Below, in pieces: positions 1 to 7,709 of a stretch of 24,518 nucleotides of DNA. The stretch is from a virus. Location of the stretch: positions 1-24,518 of the IMG/VR virus record IMGVR_UViG_3300025380_000009; one strand, written 5' to 3'. Below the pieces are notes generated by a model. It had not been told where the DNA came from. It saw only the letters and a list, made by a program, of their open reading frames with translations, and made no database searches. A program made the position numbers and the translations under genes. Numbering within the stretch: the first letter of the stretch is position 1; every line of letters begins with the position of its first letter.

Positions 1-26
1 TCTGGGCTCTGGTTGGCTTCTATCAT
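1..26 (-). CDS. 5' end of an unidentified gene, cut by window edge
   Basis: An ATG at bases 26-24 follows an AGGGA-type ribosome-binding site and opens a frame reading M-I-E-A-N-Q-S-P to the window edge. It starts 27 bases after the stop of the nucleotidyltransferase-like gene and on the same strand, which fits the next gene of the same transcript. Only eight codons are visible, so nothing can be said about the product. The upstream leader (27-52) contains a short tandem repeat of ATAGGGAA. Confidence 0.35.
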
Positions 27-52
27 GTTCTTTTTCCCTATGGTTCCCTATG

Positions 53-487
53 TTAAAATATCTTAGTAGATATCTTGGCTGGTATGATAGCAGTTTTTAG
101 ATCTGGGTGCAATGTTTTCCGATGAAGATAAGCTGCCAGATCTTCCGCCTTGCCAGCATGATACCTTCCCGTTATCAGTGAGTACAATGGCAGATCCCAT
201 GCCTTTTTTACTAATCTGTATGGTAGATCTGCAGCGGGGAAGTATTTTACAGTTAATCTTTTCCCGTGAAAGCTCTCTGCAGTTGTAGATCGATAATCCC
301 ATTCTTTTACATTTGAGGCATATACAGCGATATCAAAATCAGATCTATCCCTGAACGTCCCCTGCACCCGGCTTCCTGCAGCATAGATTTCTACAATGTC
401 ATACCCGGGAGATTGAGCGATCACAGCAGCCCTGAGCTCTTTTAGAAGCTCTGGTGGATAGTCCTGAACTTTCAGCTTATCTATCAC
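53..487 (-). CDS. Nucleotidyltransferase-fold (Pol beta / MNT-like) protein
   Basis: This 144-residue protein carries the signature of the Pol beta nucleotidyltransferase superfamily. Residues 35-52 have A-A-G-S-R followed by G43, then S49-D50-F-D52-I, matching the GSxxxG...SDxDh pattern that binds nucleotide phosphates and two metals. The third carboxylate usually sits on a following beta strand (pattern hDh). Here that strand appears to be R77-L-T-V-K-Y-F with no acid, so catalysis may be lost or use another residue such as D87. The remainder is short and helical, as in minimal nucleotidyltransferases (MNT). The start is a GTG placed immediately after the TAA of the large fibre gene, suggesting translational coupling; no strong ribosome-binding site is visible. 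Related families include MNT antitoxins, aminoglycoside nucleotidyltransferases and AMP-transferases. The substrate cannot be inferred. Its position directly behind a fibre is unusual for a structural operon. Confidence 0.7.
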   Translation of the reverse strand: MIDKLKVQDYPPELLKELRAAVIAQSPGYDIVEIYAAGSRVQGTFRDRSDFDIAVYASNVKEWDYRSTTAESFHGKRLTVKYFPAADLPYRLVKKAWDLPLYSLITGRYHAGKAEDLAAYLHRKTLHPDLKTAIIPAKISTKIF

Positions 488-3400
488 TTACAATATCTCA
501 AAGGTTGTTACTAATCCGTCTTTTACAACTACTACCCATTCATCTGAGTTAAGATCCGTGAAATACTTGGTAAGGTTCGCACCATTGGTTCCATCAGAAG
601 ATTGAAAATTATTGAGCGTTTTTATATTCCCCCCGGCGATAAAGTGATCATCTGTTGATAGAATATTTGCTGCAGATCTGTAGAGATTGGTATCTGTAGC
701 ATCACCCAGATAGATCCCATCTGCCATAGTCCTTACTGCGATATCACCATCATAGTAAATGTTCACTGAGTTATCCGGATCAAAGGTGAGCCCATACTTA
801 TTTACCCCAGAAGCGTTCTGAGCCCACATCACTATCCCAGTACCATGATATTGATTGTAGATCCAGAGGATATTTGAGCTTACATAGATTTTAGCATACC
901 CGGTAGTATTTACCCCTATATACAGATCTGCACCGACAATATGGAAATCAGCTTCAGATGTGAGAACTCCACTTGCATTGTCCAGATAGATATTGGAATC
1001 TACAGATCCAAATCCTATCCCCTCACTATAAAGGGGAATTGTATCTGTAGAGGATTGCCAAAATAAATAGGCTTCCGTTCCACCAGCGTTCTCAGTATGA
1101 AGTGCGTAGATATCAGATCCTGCAGCCCCCAGTGAACCATTAGACCAGCCTATAACCGTATTCACATAAGGGAAAAATAGCCCTTCCCATGATCCGATTA
1201 CATTCTCACCAAGTCTTGCTATTTCATTATTGCTTGAGTCATAGAAGTGGAGCCTTCCATTCACGTAATCAAGTTCTATTCTCTGGTTCCCAGCACCAGC
1301 ACCAACAAAGCTACCAGTAGCATCTAAGCCCTTCGCTTTGTTTTCTACACTGGCAGCACGAACATTTGCTGAAGCAGCCTTATTGTCAGCCAGCAGAGCA
1401 GCCTGCTTCGCCGTTTTTGCCTGAGCATAGGCTGTTTTGGAACTGTTCACAGCACTGACAGCAATAGCATTTGCAGTCTTGGCTTTGGTGTAAGCGGTAT
1501 CTGCAGAAACCTGAGCGGATCCAGCTTTTTTGTCAGCAGCATTGGCGGAAGTCTGAGCATTATCTGCATCTTGATTTGCAGTCTTGGCTTTAGCATAGGC
1601 AGTGGCAGCATGAGCCGTTGCATCCGTGGCAGTATCCAGTGCATCGTCTGCAGTATTCTGAGCTCCATTTGCAACTACCAGAGCAGATCCTGCTTTCACG
1701 TCTGCAGATCCTGCTTTATTGTCAGCGATTGCTGCATCATTTTTTGCGGTTAGTGCCTGAGCCTGAGCGGATCCTGCATTAGCGAGTGCTACAGATGCTT
1801 CACCACCGGAAGAGATTGCACGAACCAAAGCGGATTGAGCTTTGGATCCTGCAGATCCAGCTTTCTGATCTGCGAGTGTAGCTGCCTGTTTTGCAGTTTT
1901 TGCAGAGTTTACAGCGGATGTAGCGATGATTCTGGCAGTGTTTGCCTGAGCATAAGCCGATTTTGCATGAATATCCGCATCGTCTGCATCTTTGATAGCT
2001 GTGGATGCTTTTGCCTCACCAGATCTGGCACGGGCTTCCCCGGACTTGGCACGGGATTCTGCTGAAGTGGCTGTATCTAATGCCAGAGCAGCTTCACCCC
2101 CGGCTGAAATTGCACGGGTAAGAGCAGAAGAGGCTTTTGCATCAGCGGATCCAGCCTTCACCAGAGCAGATCCCGCTTTCACATTGGCAGACTTAGCCAC
2201 GTTCTGGGCAGAAGTGGCATTGGTGTTTGCAGTGTTTGCTTTAGCCAGAGCGGTTTTACTTGAATTTTGAGCACTGACAGCATTTGCATTTGCTGTGGCA
2301 GATCTGGCATCAGCGGATTGGGATCTCACATCTGAAGATCCAGCTTTGACAATGGCACTATCAGCCTTGTTATCTGCCAGAGCAGCATCCTGAACTGCAG
2401 TATTTGCCCGGGATAGGGCAGAACTTGCCTGTGATCCAGCGGAGCCAGCACGAACATCAGCAGAAGCAGCTTTGATTAATGCACTCCCAGCCTTTTGATC
2501 AGCCAGAGTAGCAGCTTGTTTTGCAGTGGTAGCTTTCGCTTCCCCGGACTTGGCACGGGATTCTGCAGAGGTTGCTGTATCCAGAGCCAAAGCAGCCTCA
2601 CCACCAGCGGATATCGCCCGAGTGAGGGCACTACTTGCCTTCGCATCTGCAGAGCCTGATTTGACCAATGCGGAGCTTGCTTTATCATCTGCATCTGAGG
2701 CATCAGAAATTGCTTGGGTTGCATCAGTCTGGGCAGATTTGGCTACAGCATCAGCGGATCCTGCTTTTATGCTGGCAGATCCTGCCTTTACGCTGGCTGA
2801 ATCAGCCTTCACTGAAGCACTTTGAGATCTTACATCAGCGGATTGAGATCTCACATCAGCGGATCCCGCTTTTACTATTGCACTATCTGCCTTGTTATCT
2901 GCCAGTAAAGCATCTTGCTTCGCTGTCTGGGCAAGTGCATCTGCTGAAGCTGCTTTAACTAATGCACTGCCAGCCTTTTTATCCGCTGAAGATGCCCGAA
3001 CATCTGCAGAATGAGATCTGGCTGTAGAATCACCTACATTTTCAAGCAGCTTAGATGCATCGTCTGGGAGCTTGCCATCTTTAAGGTTTGTGAACCCCGT
3101 ATGAACTACTCCATCCGCCTGAACTACGTTTCCACCGCCCTCTTGAATCAGCGTTCCTGTAGGAAGATTCCCTGCAGGAAGAGCAGGGTTTGCATTTGGC
3201 TGGTAATCGCTCCAATTAGCATGAGCATATACAGCCCCTTCCGTGGATCCAGATTTGGTAGAGAAGTATGGATATACCTTAAATGTTATGAAATCATCCC
3301 CGGGGAGATTGATCGAGAACTTCCGAACAGTGGAATCCACTTTTACAGATGGACTGGAATCATCCACCGTTTGGGGAGATCCGGATCCGTGGCTCCATCG

Positions 3401-3793
3401 AACGATAAAACCATGAGCGAATTCAGAGCCCTGAGTGAATCCCCATTCAATCGTGACCTGAGCACTCAGTTTATTATTTACATGCCCTACAGGAGTAGAT
3501 CCTGCAGCAAAGGAACCATTGGGAGCGGTATCGTTTACAAACTGCTCCACACCTTCGATCAGAGTATTAGATACTACCTCAATCCCATAGAGATTATCAG
3601 CGGGGGTAGTTCCCCCGCCTGTAAAAGTAACATCATACTTCCCAGACACCGGGCGGATGAACTCCCAGTATCCTTTTTGATCACCGACCTGCTTGGATTC
3701 AATGGTATCTATTCGAACAGAATCTGATTGGCGAACCAGATCTACCCGGACACCAGTAATTCCAATATTTCCGCTTAATGATTCCTGTGGCAT
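488..3793 (-). CDS. Giant alanine-heptad tail fibre protein
   Basis: This 1101-residue protein has the architecture of a long trimeric tail fibre. Residues 1-100 form a beta-rich attachment region and residues about 108-200 look like a fibronectin type III fold. A linker leads into a pure heptad region at residues 262-821: 80 consecutive seven-residue units of form S-A-x-x-K/R-A-x with alanine at positions 2 and 6, without a single skip. Residues after 825 are beta-rich, with fibre-type strand repeats such as Y-L-G-D followed by N-L-Y-R-S-A-A-N. The protein ends in V-V-V-V-K-D-G-L-V-T, resembling the C-terminal caps of other tail fibres. A coiled coil of 560 residues would be roughly 84 nm long (0.15 nm per residue, known for coiled coils). 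The likely role is host recognition at a distance from the baseplate. The ATG at 3793 lies 8 bases after the preceding gene. Low-complexity coding makes long spurious frames appear on the opposite strand. Confidence 0.8.
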   Translation of the reverse strand: MPQESLSGNIGITGVRVDLVRQSDSVRIDTIESKQVGDQKGYWEFIRPVSGKYDVTFTGGGTTPADNLYGIEVVSNTLIEGVEQFVNDTAPNGSFAAGSTPVGHVNNKLSAQVTIEWGFTQGSEFAHGFIVRWSHGSGSPQTVDDSSPSVKVDSTVRKFSINLPGDDFITFKVYPYFSTKSGSTEGAVYAHANWSDYQPNANPALPAGNLPTGTLIQEGGGNVVQADGVVHTGFTNLKDGKLPDDASKLLENVGDSTARSHSADVRASSADKKAGSALVKAASADALAQTAKQDALLADNKADSAIVKAGSADVRSQSADVRSQSASVKADSASVKAGSASIKAGSADAVAKSAQTDATQAISDASDADDKASSALVKSGSADAKASSALTRAISAGGEAALALDTATSAESRAKSGEAKATTAKQAATLADQKAGSALIKAASADVRAGSAGSQASSALSRANTAVQDAALADNKADSAIVKAGSSDVRSQSADARSATANANAVSAQNSSKTALAKANTANTNATSAQNVAKSANVKAGSALVKAGSADAKASSALTRAISAGGEAALALDTATSAESRAKSGEARARSGEAKASTAIKDADDADIHAKSAYAQANTARIIATSAVNSAKTAKQAATLADQKAGSAGSKAQSALVRAISSGGEASVALANAGSAQAQALTAKNDAAIADNKAGSADVKAGSALVVANGAQNTADDALDTATDATAHAATAYAKAKTANQDADNAQTSANAADKKAGSAQVSADTAYTKAKTANAIAVSAVNSSKTAYAQAKTAKQAALLADNKAASANVRAASVENKAKGLDATGSFVGAGAGNQRIELDYVNGRLHFYDSSNNEIARLGENVIGSWEGLFFPYVNTVIGWSNGSLGAAGSDIYALHTENAGGTEAYLFWQSSTDTIPLYSEGIGFGSVDSNIYLDNASGVLTSEADFHIVGADLYIGVNTTGYAKIYVSSNILWIYNQYHGTGIVMWAQNASGVNKYGLTFDPDNSVNIYYDGDIAVRTMADGIYLGDATDTNLYRSAANILSTDDHFIAGGNIKTLNNFQSSDGTNGANLTKYFTDLNSDEWVVVVKDGLVTTFEIL
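2024..2170 (-). repeat. Seven-heptad block, copy 2 (heptads 41-47)
   Basis: This 147-base block encodes heptads 41-47, in order beginning SALVKAG, SADAKAS, SALTRAI, SAGGEAA, LALDTAT, SAESRAK. It matches the block at 2528-2674 in 46 of 49 residues by my alignment, 504 bases away. DNA identity is far lower, mainly through synonymous changes, except for a nearly identical stretch near the SAESRAK-SGEA end. Confidence 0.85.
2528..2674 (-). repeat. Seven-heptad block, copy 1 (heptads 17-23)
   Basis: This is the partner of the block at 2024-2170, beginning SALVKSG and then SADAKAS, SALTRAI, SAGGEAA, LALDTAT, SAESRAK. A third, more diverged relative occurs at heptads 55-59 (SALVRAI, SSGGEAS). Such blocks could recombine in frame and change fibre length in multiples of seven residues. 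Confidence 0.85.
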
Positions 3794-3800
3794 TGGGGGA

Positions 3801-4196
3801 TTAGTCTCCTACGATATCCACAAAGATTGTAGCAGCAGATCCCGCTGTATCGTGGGAATTATTCGTGAGGCTAATACTTGTGATATCTGTATTTGCCACC
3901 ATGATTTCTGTGCCTGTAATTGTCTGAGCTCCACCGCCATCATTTAGGATAAATTCCACATCAGCATTAGCCACTGAGCCATCAGCAAAAACCGCATAAA
4001 TATGCAGAAACCTGACTGTGGTTATCCCGCCTAATCCGAGTGATACTGCAGCATCGTCTTTAGCCAGAGCTACATCGAACTTCAAAGGCATTGTAGCACC
4101 CAGAACGGATACCACGTAATCACCTTCAGCACGTTTTTTACCTAACTCAGAGCCCTCTGCTTCGACTGTGAATTTTAGAGTTCCATCTACTTTCAT
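3801..4196 (-). CDS. Small beta-rich structural protein, unknown family
   Basis: This 131-residue protein begins M-K-V-D-G-T-L-K-F-T-V and is built almost entirely of alternating hydrophobic and polar residues, consistent with a beta sandwich. It has no cysteine, signal peptide or membrane segment. A good GAGG ribosome-binding site lies about 7 bases before the ATG, and the gene sits between the 666-residue structural protein and the giant fibre with gaps of 15 and 7 bases. The context suggests a fibre accessory, adaptor or decoration protein. I do not recognise a family; a role as chaperone for the fibre is equally possible. Confidence 0.65.
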   Translation of the reverse strand: MKVDGTLKFTVEAEGSELGKKRAEGDYVVSVLGATMPLKFDVALAKDDAAVSLGLGGITTVRFLHIYAVFADGSVANADVEFILNDGGGAQTITGTEIMVANTDITSISLTNNSHDTAGSAATIFVDIVGD

Positions 4197-4211
4197 TTTA
4201 TTTCCTCACTA

Positions 4212-6212
4212 TCAGTTTGCTTGTCCACCAGAACGATCACCTATGCGGGATCCTTTGCCCTCACTTCGTCCCTTCCGGACTGGTGAGGCTTCTACACCTT
4301 CAGCATAGAATAAATGAGCATCCACCGTGAATGCAGCTTGGCTGGATCCGGATTCAGCATCATCATAAGCATCGATAATTATCCAGCCTGCAGTCATGGC
4401 GAAATCTTCAAAATCGAGTTCCAAAGTCCCGGTAGTTGTGAAGGTGATAAACCTTGCCTGAGCTTCAGCATTCTCACGGAATATTCTAACTACGCCACGC
4501 TCTGAATCATTGAGAGTCAAAGCACTAACATAGAGAGCCAGCTTCGTAATGTCAGCAGGGTTCACAAGGATCCGCTGCCCCAGAAATCTTGCCACTGCTC
4601 CATCGTCTGTAGCTAATACAGATTTAGTATCCAGAGAGAGCACTTTTTCATTATTCCCAATAACAACACCACCAGCTACTGATTCGCCTACGATCGCATC
4701 AGTCTTGGTATTATTGGGGAGCACACCACGAACCCGGATCTTAATCTCAGTCCCGGGAGCAGCCTGAACAGTGACTTCAGTTTGAAGTATCTCAAAAGTG
4801 TTATTATTCAGGAATTGTGGCTGGGATCCATTCGTGGTAAAACAGTATTGATAACCTATGAGATTTTCGCTTTCTGCCCAGTCCACATAGACACCGTTCG
4901 ATACTGGAACGAGAGTGATCTGAGGCATGACAACATCAGCATAGTCTGCTGCTTGCCCACCATTGAGAACAGCCCCCAGATCTGTGAAAGCACTCTGGTT
5001 CTGTGAAAGCGAGTTATCCACTGCAGCCACATAAACCTGATACTTCTCACCCAGAGGCTTCATGATGTTGGTATAGAGCTCTGCAGCAGTGGATCCAATG
5101 GCATAAACTGAGTGAAATTCTGGCTGGGCATCTACCACTGCCACACCCTGATCTTCAATAAGCACCATTTTAATTATGTATTCACGGATCCCAGAAGCAT
5201 CAGTAACCTTTGCCCATCTTGGGATGATATATCCCAGTTGGGAAGTTTTCTGGGTAGTGGTGATATTTACAAGGACAGGAGCGGAAGGGGGAGTATTATC
5301 GACCTGTTTAATACCCTTGAGACGAACAGCTTTATCAGCCCGTTTATCCGTGATAGTCAAAGTTCCCCCGGTATTGCTTACCTGAGCCAGCAGCAGTTCG
5401 TGTTCATCTGCATCGTCTGCAGGATCCGCTGTGGTAACAGTAATCTTATATGAATCATCCCTGCGAGTGTATTCCGTATCACTTCCAGAGGGATATCCCG
5501 CTATGAAGTTCCCTATAACAGAATCCACCGCTACATGCTCAATCACAATATTATAAGTAATGCTATCATCTGTGATATCGTATCCACCGCCCCCTACACT
5601 GGTTTGGGGATATCCTGATTCAGTGATACCAAAGATCTCATTCCCTGCATCATTTGCTGAAGGAACTTGGAACTCTACTTCTGAGGATCCCCCGGTAGTG
5701 GGAGATTTCAGAGTGATGTAGGTTCCATCTGGATCAAAGTTACCTACTGCATCTGTCTGGAATGCAATAGTGCCATATCCAGCAGCATTGATCGCTGCCA
5801 AGATCTCCAGAAGTGTAGCTGCTGCTGCTACCGCTGCTTCAGAGCTACAGTCTATCTGGGTAGCTCCAGCGTTATCGATATCCAGCTTAATGTTTTTATT
5901 TGTGGATAGATCCAGAGTAGTGATTGACACTGTTCCCACGACTATTGCAGAAGCAGAATCATCTGAACCAAGATAGATCCTTTGTCCGAACTTATCCCAG
6001 CCTACCCCGGCTTTAACCGAAACAGATCCACCGCCTGCATCTATTACCTGAAGATCTGTTTCATCCAGCGAGTTAATAAATATCCCGCCTTCAGTATCCA
6101 TCAGATCTATCATGCGATCCAGAATAGCTTTCACTGTCTGGGAAGCATGGAGATCGAAATTGTTATCTGTTAGCCCTGAAGAGAATAGGGCTTGTGGTGC
6201 TTTACCGTTCAT
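4212..6212 (-). CDS. Multidomain tail/baseplate-distal structural protein
   Basis: This 666-residue protein reads as a string of domains. Residues 1-90 resemble the N-terminal trimerising region of phage fibre or baseplate-attached proteins. Residues about 100-205 form an insert-like domain that is also present in the 363-residue neck-like protein of this window: both have D-L-S/T, N-I-K, an E-I...I-N-x-A-G-x-G-x-I-A core, then Y-x-T-L-K/R-S and a P-S...D-A segment. Its pattern resembles the IN-type repeats of flagellin and hook-associated proteins. Residues about 308-400 (from P-P-S-A-P-V) look like a fibronectin type III domain, and a second beta domain follows near 430-510. The last 150 residues are beta-rich with a Lys/Arg/Gly-rich tail. 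The position between tail fibre and giant fibre supports a role in the adsorption apparatus. Exact function is not known. Confidence 0.7.
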   Translation of the reverse strand: MNGKAPQALFSSGLTDNNFDLHASQTVKAILDRMIDLMDTEGGIFINSLDETDLQVIDAGGGSVSVKAGVGWDKFGQRIYLGSDDSASAIVVGTVSITTLDLSTNKNIKLDIDNAGATQIDCSSEAAVAAAATLLEILAAINAAGYGTIAFQTDAVGNFDPDGTYITLKSPTTGGSSEVEFQVPSANDAGNEIFGITESGYPQTSVGGGGYDITDDSITYNIVIEHVAVDSVIGNFIAGYPSGSDTEYTRRDDSYKITVTTADPADDADEHELLLAQVSNTGGTLTITDKRADKAVRLKGIKQVDNTPPSAPVLVNITTTQKTSQLGYIIPRWAKVTDASGIREYIIKMVLIEDQGVAVVDAQPEFHSVYAIGSTAAELYTNIMKPLGEKYQVYVAAVDNSLSQNQSAFTDLGAVLNGGQAADYADVVMPQITLVPVSNGVYVDWAESENLIGYQYCFTTNGSQPQFLNNNTFEILQTEVTVQAAPGTEIKIRVRGVLPNNTKTDAIVGESVAGGVVIGNNEKVLSLDTKSVLATDDGAVARFLGQRILVNPADITKLALYVSALTLNDSERGVVRIFRENAEAQARFITFTTTGTLELDFEDFAMTAGWIIIDAYDDAESGSSQAAFTVDAHLFYAEGVEASPVRKGRSEGKGSRIGDRSGGQAN

Positions 6213-6225
6213 AGCTCATGCCTTC

Positions 6226-7698
6226 CTAATAGTGATTCTGTTTAGGGCTGTAATCAATTTTCAGCATCACAGAATATTCATTTGAATAAGTGGTTACTGC
6301 CTTGCCACACCAGAGATATCCATTGGAGTTATCTACCCAGAGAACTAACCCATCTTCATTCCCTGCTACGTTCTCATAAATGATTACTTCCGGGGATGTA
6401 GCACCCCAGCCCGCCCGGGTAGTTCCCTCTTGGGTATAAAGGAATCCCTGAGTGATCTGATATCCAATGGGAGCAGCTTGAGTATCTACCATGTTTGCAT
6501 CTATCCCATAATCAGTAGCTTCACCGGGTAAAGTGGTATCATTGGCTGAATTCAAATACCCGGAAAAATTGATAAATCGATCTCTCCAGTCCATTGAATC
6601 ATCGATCAGGTAATTAGTGATGTTATTAGGGATCCCCTTTTCCATCCAGATAGATCCACCACCATATTTATCTGGGGGCAATATTTCAGATAAATTATCA
6701 GATGCAGATCGAGCAGTTCCGGGGTTTTGACCTATGATAGCTACTTTTGCAATCATCCCAGCATCCCCGCCTGCCCCAGTAGAGATTAATGGTATCATAT
6801 CGTGCCCCGTACCTACTTCTCTATTCATGAGCGTAGTAGATAATTTCCCGACTGTTTTGACTGTAGAAAGCTGGGGAATCATGAGATCACCAGAGCCCAC
6901 TTCCTTATTCAGAAGTGTTGTATGGAGCCCGGTAGCTCCCTTTGAAGAGAGTAATCTGGGGATCTGATTGTTTGCATATCCCTGAGCAATGTTCTGCAGG
7001 GATGTATGGATCCTTCCAGCCTCTACATTTGCAGAGAGAATGGGGATCTGCCCACCAGAGGATCCTGCATGATATCCATCCAGCTTGTCAGCGTTTTTAC
7101 CAGTGAGATCTCTGGGGATTGCATCCAGCCTGAGAGTGATATCTTCCCGGGCATCCCTCTCCAGATATGGGATCTGATTCACACTAAAGCCCACATGCTT
7201 TCCATCTACCTTGTCAGCATCGAGATTAGTGACTACTGGCTTTGAGGATGATACGCTCTGGGTGCTGTTATCAGTGAGAACAGTGGATCCAGAAGATGCT
7301 TTTGTGTTTACTGCAGTCACTATCTCCTGCAAAGCAGCTTCCACGGTTTCCGCTGTAATCAGTGATCCGCTGTCTGCAATAGATATCTGGGCAGCTACTA
7401 CTGTATGGGGGTTCGAAACGCTGTCCATGTGATCCTGAACCGCACTTAACCCATGCTGGAATAAAGCTACAAAAACAGCATCTGCATAGACCTCATACAT
7501 CCCCTGAGTGATAGCTGCTACGCCCACGCTGGTTTCATATTTATATTTGCCTGTTACTCCAATTTCAGATAGAGCAATAGCATCCCCGGGATATGCATCG
7601 CCGTGGAGTACAATTTCCACGCTTTTCCCGGTATCTACTGCTCCAGATGAAAAATCTGTTAGTGTAATCAAAAGATTTGGTGCTGCTAATGTACCCAT
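6226..7698 (-). CDS. Tail fibre protein with ADKxDG motifs
   Basis: This 490-residue protein has several hallmarks of phage tail fibres. Residues about 89-105 carry D-H-M-D-S-V-S-N-P-H, a motif common where fibres leave the baseplate. A-E-T-V-E-A-A-L-Q-E-I follows at about 116-126, and A-D-K-V-D-G-K-H (161-168) and A-D-K-L-D-G-Y-H (203-210) match the ADxLDGxH fibre repeat. Residues 220-310 contain repeated I-P-x-L segments with N-K/R-E-V-G-S/T-G. The C-terminal 150 residues are aromatic and glycine-rich and probably form the receptor-binding or trimer tip. A GAGG ribosome-binding site precedes the ATG. It follows the gpI-like gene, the standard place for a tail fibre. Confidence 0.8.
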   Translation of the reverse strand: MGTLAAPNLLITLTDFSSGAVDTGKSVEIVLHGDAYPGDAIALSEIGVTGKYKYETSVGVAAITQGMYEVYADAVFVALFQHGLSAVQDHMDSVSNPHTVVAAQISIADSGSLITAETVEAALQEIVTAVNTKASSGSTVLTDNSTQSVSSSKPVVTNLDADKVDGKHVGFSVNQIPYLERDAREDITLRLDAIPRDLTGKNADKLDGYHAGSSGGQIPILSANVEAGRIHTSLQNIAQGYANNQIPRLLSSKGATGLHTTLLNKEVGSGDLMIPQLSTVKTVGKLSTTLMNREVGTGHDMIPLISTGAGGDAGMIAKVAIIGQNPGTARSASDNLSEILPPDKYGGGSIWMEKGIPNNITNYLIDDSMDWRDRFINFSGYLNSANDTTLPGEATDYGIDANMVDTQAAPIGYQITQGFLYTQEGTTRAGWGATSPEVIIYENVAGNEDGLVLWVDNSNGYLWCGKAVTTYSNEYSVMLKIDYSPKQNHY

Positions 7699-7709
7699 TT
7701 TATACCTCT

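Larger units (their letters stand above)
1331..3010 (-). repeat. 80 tandem heptad codon units inside the fibre gene
   Basis: Bases 3010 to 1331 encode 80 contiguous 21-base units, each giving a heptad with Ala (rarely Ser, Gly or Val) at positions 2 and 6 and most often Ser or Thr at position 1. Common units read S-A-D-V-K-A-G or S-A-L-V-K-A-G. The register never breaks. Nucleotide sequence varies between units much more than the protein pattern does. Confidence 0.9.

Noticed and set aside
1571-2825. Several plus-strand open frames with Ala/Ser/Asp- or Cys-rich products
   Set aside because: They mirror the low-complexity heptad codons of the fibre gene read backwards, and change composition with the frame only.
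1331-3010. CRISPR-like short tandem repeats
   Set aside because: Units are 21 bases without spacers, vary in sequence, and keep one open reading frame; protein heptads explain them.
3600-3618. Perfect 7-bp GC hairpin GCGGGGG-TAGTT-CCCCCGC
   Set aside because: It lies inside fibre coding sequence (Gly-Gly-Gly-Thr-Thr-Pro), without a T-run, so a terminator function is not supported.
3011-3727. 238-codon open frame on the plus strand
   Set aside because: It lies fully antisense to the fibre N-terminus, has no good start context and reads as unnatural sequence; a by-product of the coding strand.
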